Notes: generated by a model from the sequence alone, not told the origin. A stretch of 64,000 nt of DNA from Planococcus citri (GCF_950023065.1 NC_088681.1:68668836-68732835); one strand, 5' to 3'. Shown: positions 1 through 12,240, counted from the first letter of the stretch. Numbers and translations: made by a program.

Positions 1-1530
1 AAAAATCAAAATTTTACCAAATTGACCGAGAAAGCTGAAATTTGGGATATTTTCGACACGCCAAATCGATTGGAAACGGTTTCAACCCGTTTTGAGCAGT
101 TCTGGAGCCTCCAACAGATTTTTGAAACTCGAAATTCCCACAAAATTTTATCAAATTGCAGTTGTAAAGCTGAAATTTATTCTAAAAACTATTTCAATAC
201 GCTACGAAGTACTGCAGGTAAATTTCGAGTCGTTTTGGAGCCTCCAGCGACTTTTTGAAAATTCCTAAAGCCTCCAGCAGATTTTTGAAAGTTTAAATTT
301 TCACAAAATTTCATCAAGTGGAGATGGAAACTGAAACTTACTCTACACTCCAATTTTAACACCCTCTGAAGACGACTTCAGGTGGGTTCAAGTCATTTTA
401 GAGCCTCCAGTGACTTTTTTGAAAATTACTGGAACCTCCAGTAGGTTTTTGAAACTTGAAATTTCCCGAAAATTTCATTAAAATGAGCTGGAGACTCGAA
501 ATTCATTCTGCAAACTAATTTCAATACGCTACGAAGTTGACTGCTGGTGGATTTCAAGTCGTTTTGGAGCCTCCAACGACATTTTGAGAGGTTGTATGGC
601 GTGTTTTTGGAAAATCAAAATTTTCTAAAAGTGGCTGGAAACTTCAAAACCATTTGAAACCACCATGTAGTCTGCGAAGTAAATTTCAGCTTGCCAACTC
701 CATTAGATAAATTAATGTTGGGGAAATTTCAAGTTTCAATAACAGCTATACTGGAGGTTCCAGTAATTTTCAAAAAACTCACTGGAGGCTCTAAAATGAC
801 TTGAACCCACCTGAAGTCGTCTTCAGAGGGTGTTAATAATTGGTATGCATAATAAATTTCGGTGTTCCATCTCCATTTGATGAAATTTTGTGAAAATTTA
901 AAGTTTCAAAAATCTGCTGGAGGCTTCAGGGATTTTCAAAAAGTCGCTGAAGGCTCCAGAACGACTTGAAATTCACCGGCAGTACTTCGTAGCGTATTGA
1001 AATTAGTTTTTAGAATAAATTTCAGCTTTACAACTGCAATTTGATGAAATTTTGTGGGAATTTCAATTTTCAAAAATATGCTGGAGGCTCCAGAACTGCT
1101 CAAAACGGTTTGAAACCATTTCCAATCGATTTGGCATGTCGAAAATAGGGTATATCCCAAATTTCAGTTTTCTTGGTCAATTTGGTAAAATTTTTATTTT
1201 TTCCCTCATTTTTGGCCTAAATTTGATTTTCAAAAATTCACCAAAAATCGAAAAACGCACTTTAGCACTTGAAATTTTGAGAGGTGATAAATTTTTGCAT
1301 GATCTTTCGATCTACCTTTGTAAGGTTTGAAAAATTTCGTGCAAGTCCTATGTTGAAACGGAAAATCTGCGATTTCGGCTGACCTGTCAATAACAATGGC
1401 CGCCATTTTGTAAGTAAGGCCAACTTTTTTTTGGGCAGGTTTGCTTAAAAATTTTCCGTAGAATGTCCTCTTTAAGAAAAAAGTAGTCTCGGAGGATCGT
1501 TGGGGGGCGGTGCAATTACTCCTATTGTCA
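1..1530. mobile_element. CTCCAG-family foldback (palindromic) element, left end cut by window
   Basis: Bases 1 to about 590 and about 700-1330 are imperfect inverted copies: phrases such as GGAGCCTCCAG, GAAATTTATTC and CAATACGCTACGAAGT on one side return reverse-complemented on the other. The right end (to about 1529) carries the same terminal segment (AAAATGGCGGCCATTTTG-like, then CTTTAAG and CGGAGGATCG) as the copy at 7594-12992. It lies in the EST-1 intron before the exon at 1583. No transposase frame; the short open frames inside are by-products. It is probably a non-autonomous DNA element. Confidence 0.7.
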
Positions 1531-1582
1531 TATGCCGGACTAACTGGGAAGTGGCGAATTTTACACTAATTTTTTTTTGCAG

Positions 1583-1768
1583 GATTTTTAAATCTTGGTC
1601 TGGAAGATTGCCCTGGAAATGCTGGTTTGAGAGATCAAGCCCTAGCTATCAAATGGGTGAAAGAAAATATCGATAAATTCGGAGGAGATCCGAATAATAT
1701 TACTATTTTTGGCGAAAGCGCCGGAGCTTCTTCAGTCCACTTTCAAATCCTGTCACCCTTGACCAAAG
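1583..1768 (+). CDS. EST-1 exon with nucleophile elbow (equivalent of exon 4)
   Basis: Acceptor TTTTTTTTGCAG, donor GTATAC. It encodes FLNLGLEDCPGNAGLRDQ, the FGGDPNNIT strand and GESAGASS. Both boundaries are phase 1, as in EST-2 exon 4, and the length (186 nt) is identical. Confidence 0.93.
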
Positions 1769-4700
1769 GTATACCTTATTACCTATATTTCGTCTCATTT
1801 ATGGTCTATTTCCAATCATAAATATAGGTAGGTAGTTTATTCGAATCTAGTAGATAAAAAGAGCACTATTATAAAAAAATTATCTCTGCGACCAGGAAAT
1901 GACGACACTGAAAAAAAAAAACAATAAAAATTACTATTTCAGTACAGTAACCGGATCCAATCCAAAAATAATAGTGATTTTTACTCAGCCAAAAAATACA
2001 TTTTACTATAGAATTAGGTAAAATTTATTACTCTCATAGTAAAATTTACTAATCTCATAGTAAAATTTACTAATCTCATAGTAAAAATCGCAATATTTTC
2101 GAATGGGATCCGGTTACTGTATGAAATAGTAAAAATTATCCATAATTTTTTTTTCCGTGGATAACAATAATTCCGCTTATTTACACGTACCAGTATTCGG
2201 CTTCCCTCGCCTATTTCGAAGCTATAATGCGACGATAATTCTATATCATTAACTTTGACATTCTCGTTCACGAATGAGAGAGAGAGAGAAGTGATCTTGC
2301 CCGTTAACTATGTGAACGAAAAAAAAAAATCGTCCGGCAGTCTTTTGAAAATAAACAACCGCCCGAGAAGCTCGTAAATGCGAACGTAAAAATAGCATCA
2401 AATTGCATTAAAGCCATCTTATATATCGTATATATATTTTATAGCCACCGAACTTAAGTAATTTTTAAACAAGATTAATGCATGTCCTTTATTAGACATT
2501 AAGGATATTTCTCTATTTAAAGCAGACAAAAAAGCGCAACGTACAATCTATATCGCACCGTATACGAGTATTGCCATGTATGGGCTAAAATTAATGGAAA
2601 ATTAAGGCGAAAATTTTTATCAAGTTGCAATTTATTTTTACGAGCTTTTTTCTATTCCAACGAGAACGCGATGGTAACGTACAAATAATTCAAATTGAAC
2701 AATTGGAGTGGTTTTTTAGAGTTTATATTTTTACCAAGTTATCTCTTTGAGGTCTGATTTGTTACGAATTGACCTTGGTATTTTTCCAGTCGAGGGATTT
2801 ATTTGAAAGTATGACGATTTTTAAAATTTAATACACATGTTTGATTCATTTTTTTACTGAAAAATTATTTGAAATTGTCATCGAACTTTTCGAACTCTGG
2901 ACTTTATATTTTATGTATTTGAAATTTTTACATTTTTTCAATTTCTTCTCTCTATGTTTCTTCCAAAAATCTAGGTTTATTCAACAAAGCCATCATTCAA
3001 AGTGGCTCCGGCTTGACCCCTTGGGCGTTGACTTTCAATTATAAAGAAATGGCATTTGAACTCGGTGAAAGACTCGGTTTCAAAGGTACCTGTTCCGAAG
3101 AACTATTACAATTTTTGAGAGCTCAACCTGCAAAAGACTTGACTAAACACGTTTTTGATATGACCGATGACTTGAAAACTGTAAGTGTTTGATTACCTAG
3201 GTATAATAAAATCGTAGTACCTACCTAGTTATAATAATTCATAATTTTATTGCAGAGATATCCTGGAAGATGTACCACGATTCCATTTTCGCCTTCAATC
3301 GAAGAAATCAAAGAAGGAGCATTTTTACCAGATTTACCCCAAAAGCTTCAAGAATCAGCTGAACCTCTTCCGTTAATTTATGGAGTAAATAATAAAGAAG
3401 GATTTCTTTTATTTGCTGGTGAGAAATTGTGACAAAAAATAGGAACTTTACCAAAAACCTTTTTATTTTATTTCATTTTATTTTTTTCAGCTCTGGCAAG
3501 CAATATAGCGGAATTAATTCGTGATGACTTCAGTTTAGTTTTGAAATATAATTTCAAAATCGATCCTGCCTTATTACCCGAAGTCAGCGCTAAAATCAAG
3601 AAGTATTATTTCGGTGATAAAGAAGTCGGTCTGGATACCGCGGATACTTTAGTCGATGTAATTTTCACGAACATGAACGTTTTTAATATTCTGTTCTAAA
3701 AATGACTTCTGTGTCAATAATTAACTACGATTTTGAAATTATTTTCAGTTATATTCGGATATATATTTTTACCTTTTGTACGAGCCAATCGAATTCGTCA
3801 CCAAGTCATCCATCCCTCCGTATGTGTACAATTTTGCTTACAATGGTGGTCACAATTTCTTTAAGAAAGTTGTATTCCGTACTTTGAAACTGGAATGTAA
3901 TGGTAAAGTATTTTTTCAAGTTCTAACTCGAGTGCTTTCTGAAAATTAAAATTAAGAGGATGGATTTTGATATGAAATGTGATGATTTTTTGGGGGCCCC
4001 TTAATTCGTATATCATTGATTTAAAAAAGAAATTGATGAGGTTAAAATGAATTTAGAAGGTAATAGACAGAAAAAGCGTAAGTAACGAGACTCTTACTCA
4101 ATTTAGTGCTAGTAAAAATTGCTAAATTTTTTTTAAAAAACTTTCCACAGTGGTGAGCAGAAAATTATGAAAATCTTTACTGATGCCTTTGATTTTTGAT
4201 TAGATAAACTAGAAAAGGATTTTGCAAGCGGATGTTCAATTTTTTTTTTTTGAAAATGTTTCACATTCTTGAAAAAATACAGAGCAAGAAATTATCTATT
4301 GAAAAATCTTGATCAAGAAGGTCAATGTTGTTGGAGCGAAAAAAATCGTAGGTTTTTGTAAAAATTCGAATTCTCACCAACTTTTTTGGAATTTTTTAAC
4401 CAGTAAAAATTACATCTATTCGTAATTGGAATATTTCAACTTGCTAAAGCCACATCAGAGACACATTTCAATTGTATGTGGCAAACTTTGAACCCATTGG
4501 GTCAATTTGAAAAGTCTAGATGCTGTTTTAAAGGTCAAAAAACGTGAAAAATAACTCAAAAACTGACTTTTTCGATCCTGGGGAGGGATGAAATGGGGCT
4601 GGAAAGTAGTTAAGAACCTTCAGAAGGCTCATCAGTGACATCTTTCGATTGACACGTTGCAATTTTGAACCCCTGGGGCTTACAGTTCTCTTTCGAATGC

Positions 4701-7220
4701 CAGAAACCAAAAAATAACTCAAGAATCAACTTTTTTGATTCAGGAAAGAGGTCAAATAAGGTTAGAGGATTGAAATCTGCAAAAAGCATATTTGTGATAC
4801 CTCCTTATTATAAATTGGGACTCCTTGGGTCAGAATGGGGAAGGAGTGATCAAAAATTGGAGTAAAATTCACCGTAAATGTAGAGAAGGTGACCTATAGG
4901 GTTTTAAATCCAATGGGTCAGGCCGTTGGAAAACTCAAATTTCATCTTTTTACGGAGGGCGTGCTCGAAACAATGCAAAGCACATTGGTACCTAATATTA
5001 CTTAAAGAAGACAAAAAACACTTTTACCCTAAAAAGGACTACTTTGAGAATCCCTGGCTCAGCTCACTGCACTGCTAAGATCGTCAAAAAAATTTTGATT
5101 AAATTTTCACTCAAAAGTGAACTTTTCCACCAATTTTTTCACAATTTAATCCACCCAAACAGGCTTTGGAATTCTGCAAAATGATTTTGAAACAACTTTT
5201 CTCGTTGATTATCGTTCTCAGGGGTTCCAAAAATCTTCTTTCTCACAATTCCAATATTTTTATATCATTTTGGGACCTTTAAAGGCTACAGAAGCTGGGA
5301 GTGAAATGTGTTCTAAAGACTCCCAATTTTCATCAGTTTTTTTTTTCAAAATTTTAGAAGTAAAATAGCATACCTATTTATTTTGGTATTTTTTTTGCAT
5401 GGCCTTATCCATAGATTGAAAGGGTCGGAAGGGTAGTAATTCCGTTTCATTTTCACCATATTTACAGTCTTTTTCGAAAACTGGAGGAACCGAAAATCCG
5501 TTGGAGGCTCCAGAACGATTCTAAATTGCCACCAATCGACTCAAAAGGTCAAAAATGGAGTATAAGTCAAATTTCAGCTTTCTAGGTCTTTTTGCTAAAA
5601 TTTTGATAATTTCTAATTTTGGCCCTTTGAATTGTTAAATTCTCTCACCAAAAACGAAAAATGAATTTCAATAGGTACCTGAAATTTTAGTTGGTGATAA
5701 TTATATTTTCTAGTCCTCTTTTGATTTCCCTTCGACCAGTTCAAAAATTTCTGTGCCAGTATAGATACATCCCTTGTTAGGGTGTCGAATCTACAAATTT
5801 TTCAGTTTTTTTTACATTTTCAATGTTTAATGACACTGTTGAGTAGGAGTAAGGGGTGTAGGAGACCCAAAAAGTTGATCAAAAAATTAGAAAATATTTG
5901 AACTCGTTGTCTTCAACTCAGTAAGTTGATGCCTTTTCAAAACTTTTAATGAGAAATTAAAGATTCTTGTATTCTCAGGAGTGTCAATAAGATTCCATTT
6001 TGAAATTTTTTTATTGAAGGGGGTAAAGAAATGCTTCCATTGATTCTTTTCATATTTTTAAAGCTTTCAACTTTCGTTTTTTTTTTTGTGGAAAGTTAAG
6101 CCTTGACCATGAAAAATCAATTTTGAGATCTTCAAATTTTAATATAAAAAATAACTTTCTCATGTTTTAATATTCTTCCTACTTTGAAAAAAAAAAAAAA
6201 AAAAAAACTTTTCCAACAAATTTGCTCTAGGTGTCGCTAGTTTTGAGTTAAGAGCCTTGTAATTTTGGCAAAAATGATGTGATTTTTCATCCTGTTGGTG
6301 TGGGGGGGGGATGTAATTGTTTTGGAATTTTTGTAAGCATATTAAACAACTTGTCCTCAAAAAACTATCGAAGAAGTCAAATTCAATCTTCATTAAGAGC
6401 GATCTTTTATTCTAAATGTACATTTAAATTTAATTTTAATAACGTGAATTTTATTCTCGAACAGGAGCTTCTCACGGAGACGAATTAGGCTACCTCTTCC
6501 TCGCCCGTGTGCTTCCGAACCTTCCACCATTAGAAGGCGATGATCTCACAGTCATTCAAAACCTCACCACATTATGGACTAATTTCGCTAAAACTGGGTA
6601 AGTTACTCGTGTGGATAAATGTACCACGAAAAAATACCATATACCCTGACACGTCATTGACTGGAAAACCTTATAGTACGTATATCGTAAATTGGAGAAC
6701 ACCCCAATTCAACAATCGTACAAAATGTATATGGTCGTATACGTATCGTCGTAGCATACTCGACAAAAACCGACGACTGAAATATGAAAGCTGTCGTCGC
6801 TCAAGAATATATATACCGCGTGTTAAGCACGCTTAAGATGTTATTTATTCGTCGCATTGGTCGATTACGCGTAACACGCGTTAACGAACCGTACTTCACA
6901 CAAAAGAGAGCGAATTTTCCTAAAAGGGGTCCATTTTCTAAGTGGAAAGGAGTTTCGTATGGTATACGTACCGTGACGTTTAGAATTACGAAGAGTAGAT
7001 ATTGAATTGTGATGTAGGCTACCTACCTTATACACAATGGGTGTTTTTTTGCAGAGTGCCTACTGACGAGTTGACGTGGACGCCTTCAACTTCGAGTCAA
7101 CCTCGTTACTTGGAAATTGACCGAACTCTTCAATTGACCGAGGGCAAATTGTACGGCGAACGGTTGCAATTTTTAAAAGATTTACTGGGTCCTATTTGCA
7201 AACCTTTTGATATATTTTAA
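1583..7220 (+). CDS. EST-1: carboxylesterase type B, 5'-truncated by window edge (7 exons)
   Basis: Hydrolyses carboxylic esters as a member of the alpha/beta-hydrolase carboxylesterase family. Joined exons 1583-1768, 2975-3180, 3256-3418, 3491-3657, 3749-3902, 6465-6597 and 7055-7220 give one open frame of 391 residues ending in TAA. All introns are GT-AG and all junctions keep phase. The triad is visible: Ser in GESAGA (codon 1717-1719), Glu in VNNKEG (3397-3399) and His in GASHGDE (6473-6475). The first visible exon begins with a split Gly codon exactly as exon 4 of EST-2 does, so three upstream exons (oxyanion HGGG, EDCLYLN) must lie left of the window, more than 1.5 kb away. It ends KPFDIF, with no HDEL-type ER retention signal. 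Family assignment is certain; substrate is unknown, though insect tandem esterases of this kind are usually detoxification enzymes. Confidence 0.93.
1906..2159. mobile_element. Small TIR element (MITE-like) in EST-1 intron
   Basis: Inverted ends of about 50 bp: both contain TACTATTTC, CAGTAACCGGATCC and an A-rich outer tip beginning CACTG on the left and ending CCGTG on the right. Inside are three 21-bp direct repeats (2019-2081, TAAAATTTACTAATCTCATAG-like). It has no coding capacity. Target duplication is unclear. The rest of this intron (to 2974) shows nothing I recognise. Confidence 0.6.
2975..3180 (+). CDS. EST-1 exon (equivalent of exon 5)
   Basis: Acceptor AAAATCTAG, donor GTAAGTG. It encodes the FNKAIIQSGSGL segment that follows the nucleophile helix, then a variable helical stretch to DDLKT. 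It is 206 nt, the same as EST-2 exon 5. Confidence 0.92.
3256..3418 (+). CDS. EST-1 exon with catalytic Glu (equivalent of exon 6)
   Basis: Acceptor TTATTGCAG, donor GTGAGA. It encodes RYPGRCTTIPFSPSIE, the substrate-pocket region, and VNNKEG with the acid of the triad. Confidence 0.92.
3491..3657 (+). CDS. EST-1 exon (equivalent of exon 7)
   Basis: Acceptor TTTTTTTCAG, donor GTAATT. It encodes ALASNIAELIRDDFSLVL and IKKYYFGDKEVG, matching the KNYYFPNG stretch of EST-2 exon 7. Confidence 0.9.
3749..3902 (+). CDS. EST-1 exon (equivalent of exon 8)
   Basis: Acceptor TTATTTTCAG, donor GTAAAG. It encodes LYSDIYFYLLYEP and VYNFAYNGGHNFFKK, the conserved beta-strand region ahead of the catalytic His. 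Confidence 0.91.
3903..6464 (+). other. EST-1 long intron, no gene
   Basis: A 2.56 kb AT-rich intron. About 5460-5770 is a decayed CTCCAG-family fragment (TTGGAGGCTCCAGAACG, TTTCGACCAG). There is a run of A at 6187-6207 and a G-run at 6301-6310. Nothing else recognised. Confidence 0.6.
6465..6597 (+). CDS. EST-1 exon with catalytic His (equivalent of exon 9)
   Basis: Acceptor CTCGAACAG, donor GTAAGT. It encodes GASHGDELGYLF with the triad His, then LWTNFAKTG, the family's conserved C-terminal block. It follows the gene's longest visible intron (2.56 kb). Confidence 0.93.
7055..7220 (+). CDS. EST-1 terminal exon
   Basis: Acceptor TTTTTTTGCAG; the first base completes the split Gly codon. It encodes VPTDELTWTPSTSSQPRYLE through LLGPICKPFDIF and stops at TAA 7218-7220. 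Confidence 0.92.
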
Positions 7221-7327
7221 ACTCGTATGCGTATAATACTCGTACCTTTTTGCTTTATTATATAGTCCATAATCTCATTTATTTTTGTTACATTGGTGTT
7301 TTATACCGTGTTTTATTTTATGTAGAG

Positions 7328-7333
7328 AATAAA
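7328..7333 (+). terminator. EST-1 polyadenylation signal AATAAA
   Basis: A canonical AATAAA sits 108 nt after the EST-1 stop codon, the first one downstream. The 3' UTR would be about 125-130 nt. Cleavage site not determined. Confidence 0.6.
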
Positions 7334-8117
7334 AACGAATGCATTTAAGTATCTAGATATGAGTAAATACTCGTTTTGCACGTCGTAAGTGTGTTAATTT
7401 TTTCGTCTACTTGTGACCATTGGGAGGATAAGAGGAAAAGATGGAGTTATTTTATCTCAATTGGATCGAAAAATGGCGCTATTTTTGTATTGTCAATTGC
7501 CAGAGACGTTTTCAAATTTTGGAGATTTTTTGTCAAAAAAAAAAGATGGGTACAATTTTTGTTTAAATGCTGCTTGTAGGATTCCCTTCCATATAGTCGG
7601 GGGGCCCACTTAAGGATAAATTGCACCCCCCACCCGTCGATCCACCGGGGCACCTTTTTTCTTAAAGGGGGAGTTCTAAGGAACATTTCTAGCCCTTGTA
7701 CTCAAGAAAAAAAGTGGCCCTACTGACAAAATGGCGGCCATTTTGATTGACAGGTCAGCAGAAATCGCAGATTTTGCGTTCCAACATAAGACTTGCACAA
7801 CATTTTTCAAACTGTACCAAAGTAGATCGAAAGATCAAGCAAAAATTCATCACTTGTGAAAATTTCAAGAGCTAAAGTGCGTTTTTAGATTTTTGGTGAA
7901 TTTTTGAAAATCAAATTTAGGCCAAAAATGAGGGAAAAAATCAAAATTTTACCAAATTGACCAAAAAAGCTGAAATTTGGGATACACCCTATTTTCGAAA
8001 AGCCAAATCGATTGGAAACTGTTTCAAACCGTTTTGAGCAGTTCTGGAGCCTCCAGCAGATTTTTGAAACTCGAAATTCCCACAAAATTTTACCAAAATG
8101 TAGTTGAAAAGCTGAAA

Positions 8118-11100
8118 GGGTATTCCCGGTCAAGATAGGTGAAATGGCCCTGTTCTCAGATTTGGAAAATCATGATGGATTATTGTTGGGTACCTCCAAT
8201 AAAAATTTTCGACCGGAATTTCCGCCCCCCAACCCACCCCCCTTGGTCAGTATAGCCAAAAAACGCGTTTTTTGCGCGAAAAATTCGGTATCCATGAGTG
8301 GTGGGGATAAAACTCTGGTACCACGCGGAATGTGTAGGGTAAGCCTGGGCCTTTCAACACGATTTTTTTCAAAATTTTTTATCGTAGTGGTGGGGGTAAA
8401 ATTGACAAAAGAAAACTTTGAAGCGCAACAGCTCCGAACTGAAGGGTACTACACAAAAACTGTTTTCGCCAAAATGTGTCTTTTTACTAGTACTTTCTTC
8501 CTACTAATCCATGAAATTGAAATTTTGTCTGCAAAAGGCTCATATTTGCAAAAAACCCTGAAAAATACGCGTTTTCGCGTTTTTTTTTGCAAAATTATGT
8601 GAAATATGCGAAAAATGTATAGAACAAAACATGTTGAGCGTCGAATTTTACCCTAGAAAACGTGTTTAAAAGGTTGTCAAAACGCTCATCTACTGACCTA
8701 CCCGCCCGCACACATCACATCTTTGCAGCAAAGTCATGAGATGAGGTATGGCACCTCACTGTGCACTATCTGATAAAATGATAATTGTCACGTTGGTCAT
8801 GTCGCTACATAGTATGGGGCGAAAAATCGCTACTGCAAACGAGTCAAAAATTCCTACTTTTGCCAAAAGTATCAAAAAAGTCACATTTTTGTAAAAATTA
8901 TTAAAAAATTCTAACTTCTGTCGAAATTATCAAAAAAGCACTGTTTTTGATCATAATTGTCGAAAATACATTTTCTTCTGAATGATGTTATGAAAATCCT
9001 AATATTTTTTGTAAAAATGAGCAAAAAAACCTGTTGTTGTCCAAAATTTCAAAAATTCCAATTTTTTGCCATAATTATCAAAAAATCTTGACTTGTAAAA
9101 ATTGCCAAAAAAAGGACATGTTTTATGCCAAAATGTTCAAAAAATGTTATTGCCGGAATCATTGTAAAAAAAGTCTCATTTTCGCCAAAATTGTAAAAAA
9201 AATTATTAAAAAATCCCAACTTTTGTCAAAATTTCCAAAAAAGTCCCGTTTTTTGCCAAAATTGTTGAGAAGATACCTTTTTTTGGCGTTATCAAGAAAG
9301 TCCTAATATTTTTTGCAGAAATGACCAAAAATTTTGTTAGTAGCCACAATTTCAAAATTTCCGTCTTTTGCCAAAATGATCCTAAGAAGTCCGTGTTATG
9401 TTTTTTGCCAGAATTGTCTGCAAAGTTCTGCTCTTGCCTAAATTGTCAAAAAATCTCGTTTGCGTCAGAATCGTAAACATAAGTTCCTTTTTTGTCAAAA
9501 TTATAAAAAAACTCCGAACTTTGTAAAAATTGCCGAAAGAAAACTCCTGCTTTTTGCCAAAATGTTCAAAAAATCTTGTTGCCTAAATTGGAAAGAATTC
9601 TTGATTTTCCAAAAATTATCTTTAAAAAATCCTGTTTTTTGCCAAATTATTGTCAAAATTTAATTTTTTCTTCGTCATTTCAAAATAAATAGATAAATTA
9701 CATGCCTAGATATCGTAAAAAAAAACTTCTGCTTTTAGCCAACATTTTCAAAACTACTGCTTTTTGTCGAAATTGTCTGCAAGTTCCACTTTTTTGATGA
9801 AATATTTTGGGCAAAGGCCTTTTGCTGATAAATTATCCAAAAAATTCTATTTTATGCCAAAATGGTTTATAAAATCTCGTGTTAGCCAAAATAGATTGAA
9901 GGTACAGTTTTTGAAAAAATTATCAAAAAGTCCTAACGTTTATCAGAATTTGTCTCAAAAGTGCTGCTTTTTCCATTTTTAAAATCAATACTTCTAATTC
10001 TATTGGTATTTTTTCTCTCGATTTCTTTTTCTATTCATTTTCTCTAGTTCTCTTTAAAAATAGAAAAATTCTGACCCGAAAAAAATGTTTGATTATACTT
10101 GTAAATAAAATGGTTGGTGCCTATGTTTATCTCATCAATCTTTGGATAAGATACACAAAGTGTACTTTTTTTTATAGAATATGTAGTAGGTATGGGTAAA
10201 GGATCTTCAAAAATGCTAAAAAAAAATTAATTTTTCAAACAATTTGTCCCTCATGATGGGTCAAGTTTTTGAATTTTGGTAAGATTTGTTGAACATGTAC
10301 ATACATATATGTATGGTACCTATTGGATTTGAAAAAGGTTTTGTTGAAATTTTTAAAAATTGAAATTAAAATCGAAATATTTTGTATTTTTTGCAAAAAT
10401 ACTGATTTTGAGTTAGATTTCTGAACAATTTTTGGGTAATTTGCCTATTCTTGGTAAATTTTTGGAAGTTTGACTAGCAATATTTTCATTTTGAAGGATT
10501 TTTTTGACCAAGCATTGTGGAAACGTGTTTAAAATGAGAAGACTGTGAAAATTATAACTGAATCGCTCTGACCTCAATTTGAATATTTTTGGTATTTTTT
10601 TAATTCAGAGAGCTCATGATTACAATCTAAGCTAACTTCAGCAGATGAGCGTTTTGACAACCTTATGAACACGTTTTCTAGGGTGAAATTCGACGCTTAA
10701 CATTTTTTGTCCTATACATTATTCGCATATTTCACATAATTTTGCAAAAAAAACGCGAAAAACGCGTATTTTTCAGGGTTTTTTGCAAATATGAGCCTTT
10801 TGCAGACAAAATTTCAATTTCATGGATTAGTAGGAAGAAAGTACTAGTAAAAAGACACATTTTGGCGAAAACAGTTTTTGTGTAGTACCCTTCAGTTCGG
10901 AGCTGTTGCGCTTCAAAGTTTTCTTTTGTCAATTTTACCCCCACCACTACGATAAAAAATTTTGAAAAAAATCGTGTTGAAAGGCCCAGGCTTTCCCTAC
11001 ACATTCCGCGTGGTACCAGAGTTTTATCCTCACCACTCATGGATACCGAATTTTTCGCGCAAAAAACGCGTTTTTTGGCTATACTGACCAAGGGGGGTGG

Positions 11101-11217
11101 GTTGGGGGGGCGGAAATTCCGGTCGAAAATTTTTATTGGAGGTACCCAACAATAATCCATCATGATTTTCCAAATCTGAGAACAGGGCCATTTCACCTAT
11201 CTTAACCAGGAATACCC
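8118..11217. mobile_element. Nested 3.1 kb foldback element with ~580-bp inverted arms
   Basis: The left arm 8118-8695 and right arm 10639-11217 are near-identical inverted repeats (both include GGTGAAATGGCCCTGTTCTC and CATGATGGATTATTGTTGGG in opposite orientation). The tips are GGGTATTCC and GGAATACCC. Joining the flanks (GCTGAAA and TTTATTCTGC) restores the host repeat phrase exactly, so the insertion left no visible target duplication. The spacer is AT-rich with a degenerate minisatellite. Both arms contain an open frame of about 150 codons, which I do not call as a gene. Confidence 0.75.
8860..9970. repeat. Degenerate minisatellite in the foldback spacer
   Basis: Loose tandem repetition every roughly 35-45 bp of TTTTGCCAAAATTGTCAAAAA-like phrases, about 25 units, heavily diverged. 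It produces long but low-complexity Lys/Phe-rich reading frames. Confidence 0.6.
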
Positions 11218-11219
11218 TT

Positions 11220-12240
11220 TATTCTGCAAACTAATTTCCATACGCTACGAAGTCAACTGCAGAGAGATTTCAAGTCGTTTTGGAGCCTCCATCAACTTTT
11301 TAAAAATTATTGGAGCCTCAATCAGATTTTTGAAATTTAAATTTTCACAAAAGTTCATCAAATGGAGATAGAAAGCTGAAATCTACCCTACACTCCAATT
11401 TTAACACCCTCTGAAGACGACTTCAGGTAGGTTCAAATCATTTTGGAGCCTCCATTGACTTTTTGAAAATTTCTGGAGCCTCCAGTAGATTTTTGAAACT
11501 TGAAAGTCCCACAAAATTTTACCAAAATGAAGTTGGAAAGCTGAAATTTATTCTGCAAACTAATTTCAATACGCTACGAAGTCAACTGCAGGGGGATTTG
11601 AAGTCGTTTTGGGGCCTCCATTGACTTTTTGAAAATTATTGGAGCCTCAATCAGATTTTTGAAATTAAAATTTCATCAAATGGAGATGGAAAGCTGAAAT
11701 CTACTCTACAGTCCAATTTTAACACCCTCTGAAGACGACTTCACTGACTTCAGGTAGGTTCAAATCATTTTGGAGCCTGAATCGACTTCTTGAAAATTGC
11801 TGGAGCCACCAGTAGATTTTTGAAACATGAAATTCCCGCAACATTTTACCAAATGGAGTTGACAAGCTGAAATTTACTTCGCAAACTAATTTCAATACGC
11901 TACGAAGTCAACTGCAGGGGGATTTGAAGTCGATTTTGGGGCCTCCATCGACTTTTTGAAAATTATTGGAGCCTCAATCAGATTTTTGAAATTAAAATTT
12001 CATCAAATGGAGATGGAAAGCTGAAATCTACTCTACAGTCCAATTTTAACACCCTCTGAAGACGACTTCAGGTAGGTTCAAATCATTTTGGAGCCTCCAT
12101 CGACTTTTTGAAAATTGCCGGCGCCTCCAGTAGTTTTTTGAAACTTGAAATTCCCGCAACATTTTACCAAATGGAGTTGACAAGCTGAAATTTACTTCGC
12201 AAACTAATTTCAATACGATATGAAGTCTACTACATGGTGG
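11220..12240. repeat. Tandemly expanded arm of CTCCAG-family element
   Basis: Three successive copies, spaced about 315-335 bp, of a unit containing CCAATTTTAACACCCTCTGAAG and CAATACGCTACGAAGTCAAC. This arm is expanded relative to the single-copy version at 1-640. Confidence 0.6.

Noticed and set aside
22..1330. Short open frames near the left edge
   Set aside because: They are products of the CTCCAG foldback arms; near-identical peptides recur on both strands and in other copies.
8144..8602. 152-codon + strand frame as a protein gene
   Set aside because: It lies wholly in an inverted arm of a foldback element and reappears in the other arm; no domain, no expression signal.
9034..9982. Lys/Phe-rich open frames as genes
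   Set aside because: They are translations of a degenerate minisatellite (GCCAAAATTGTCAAAAA-like).
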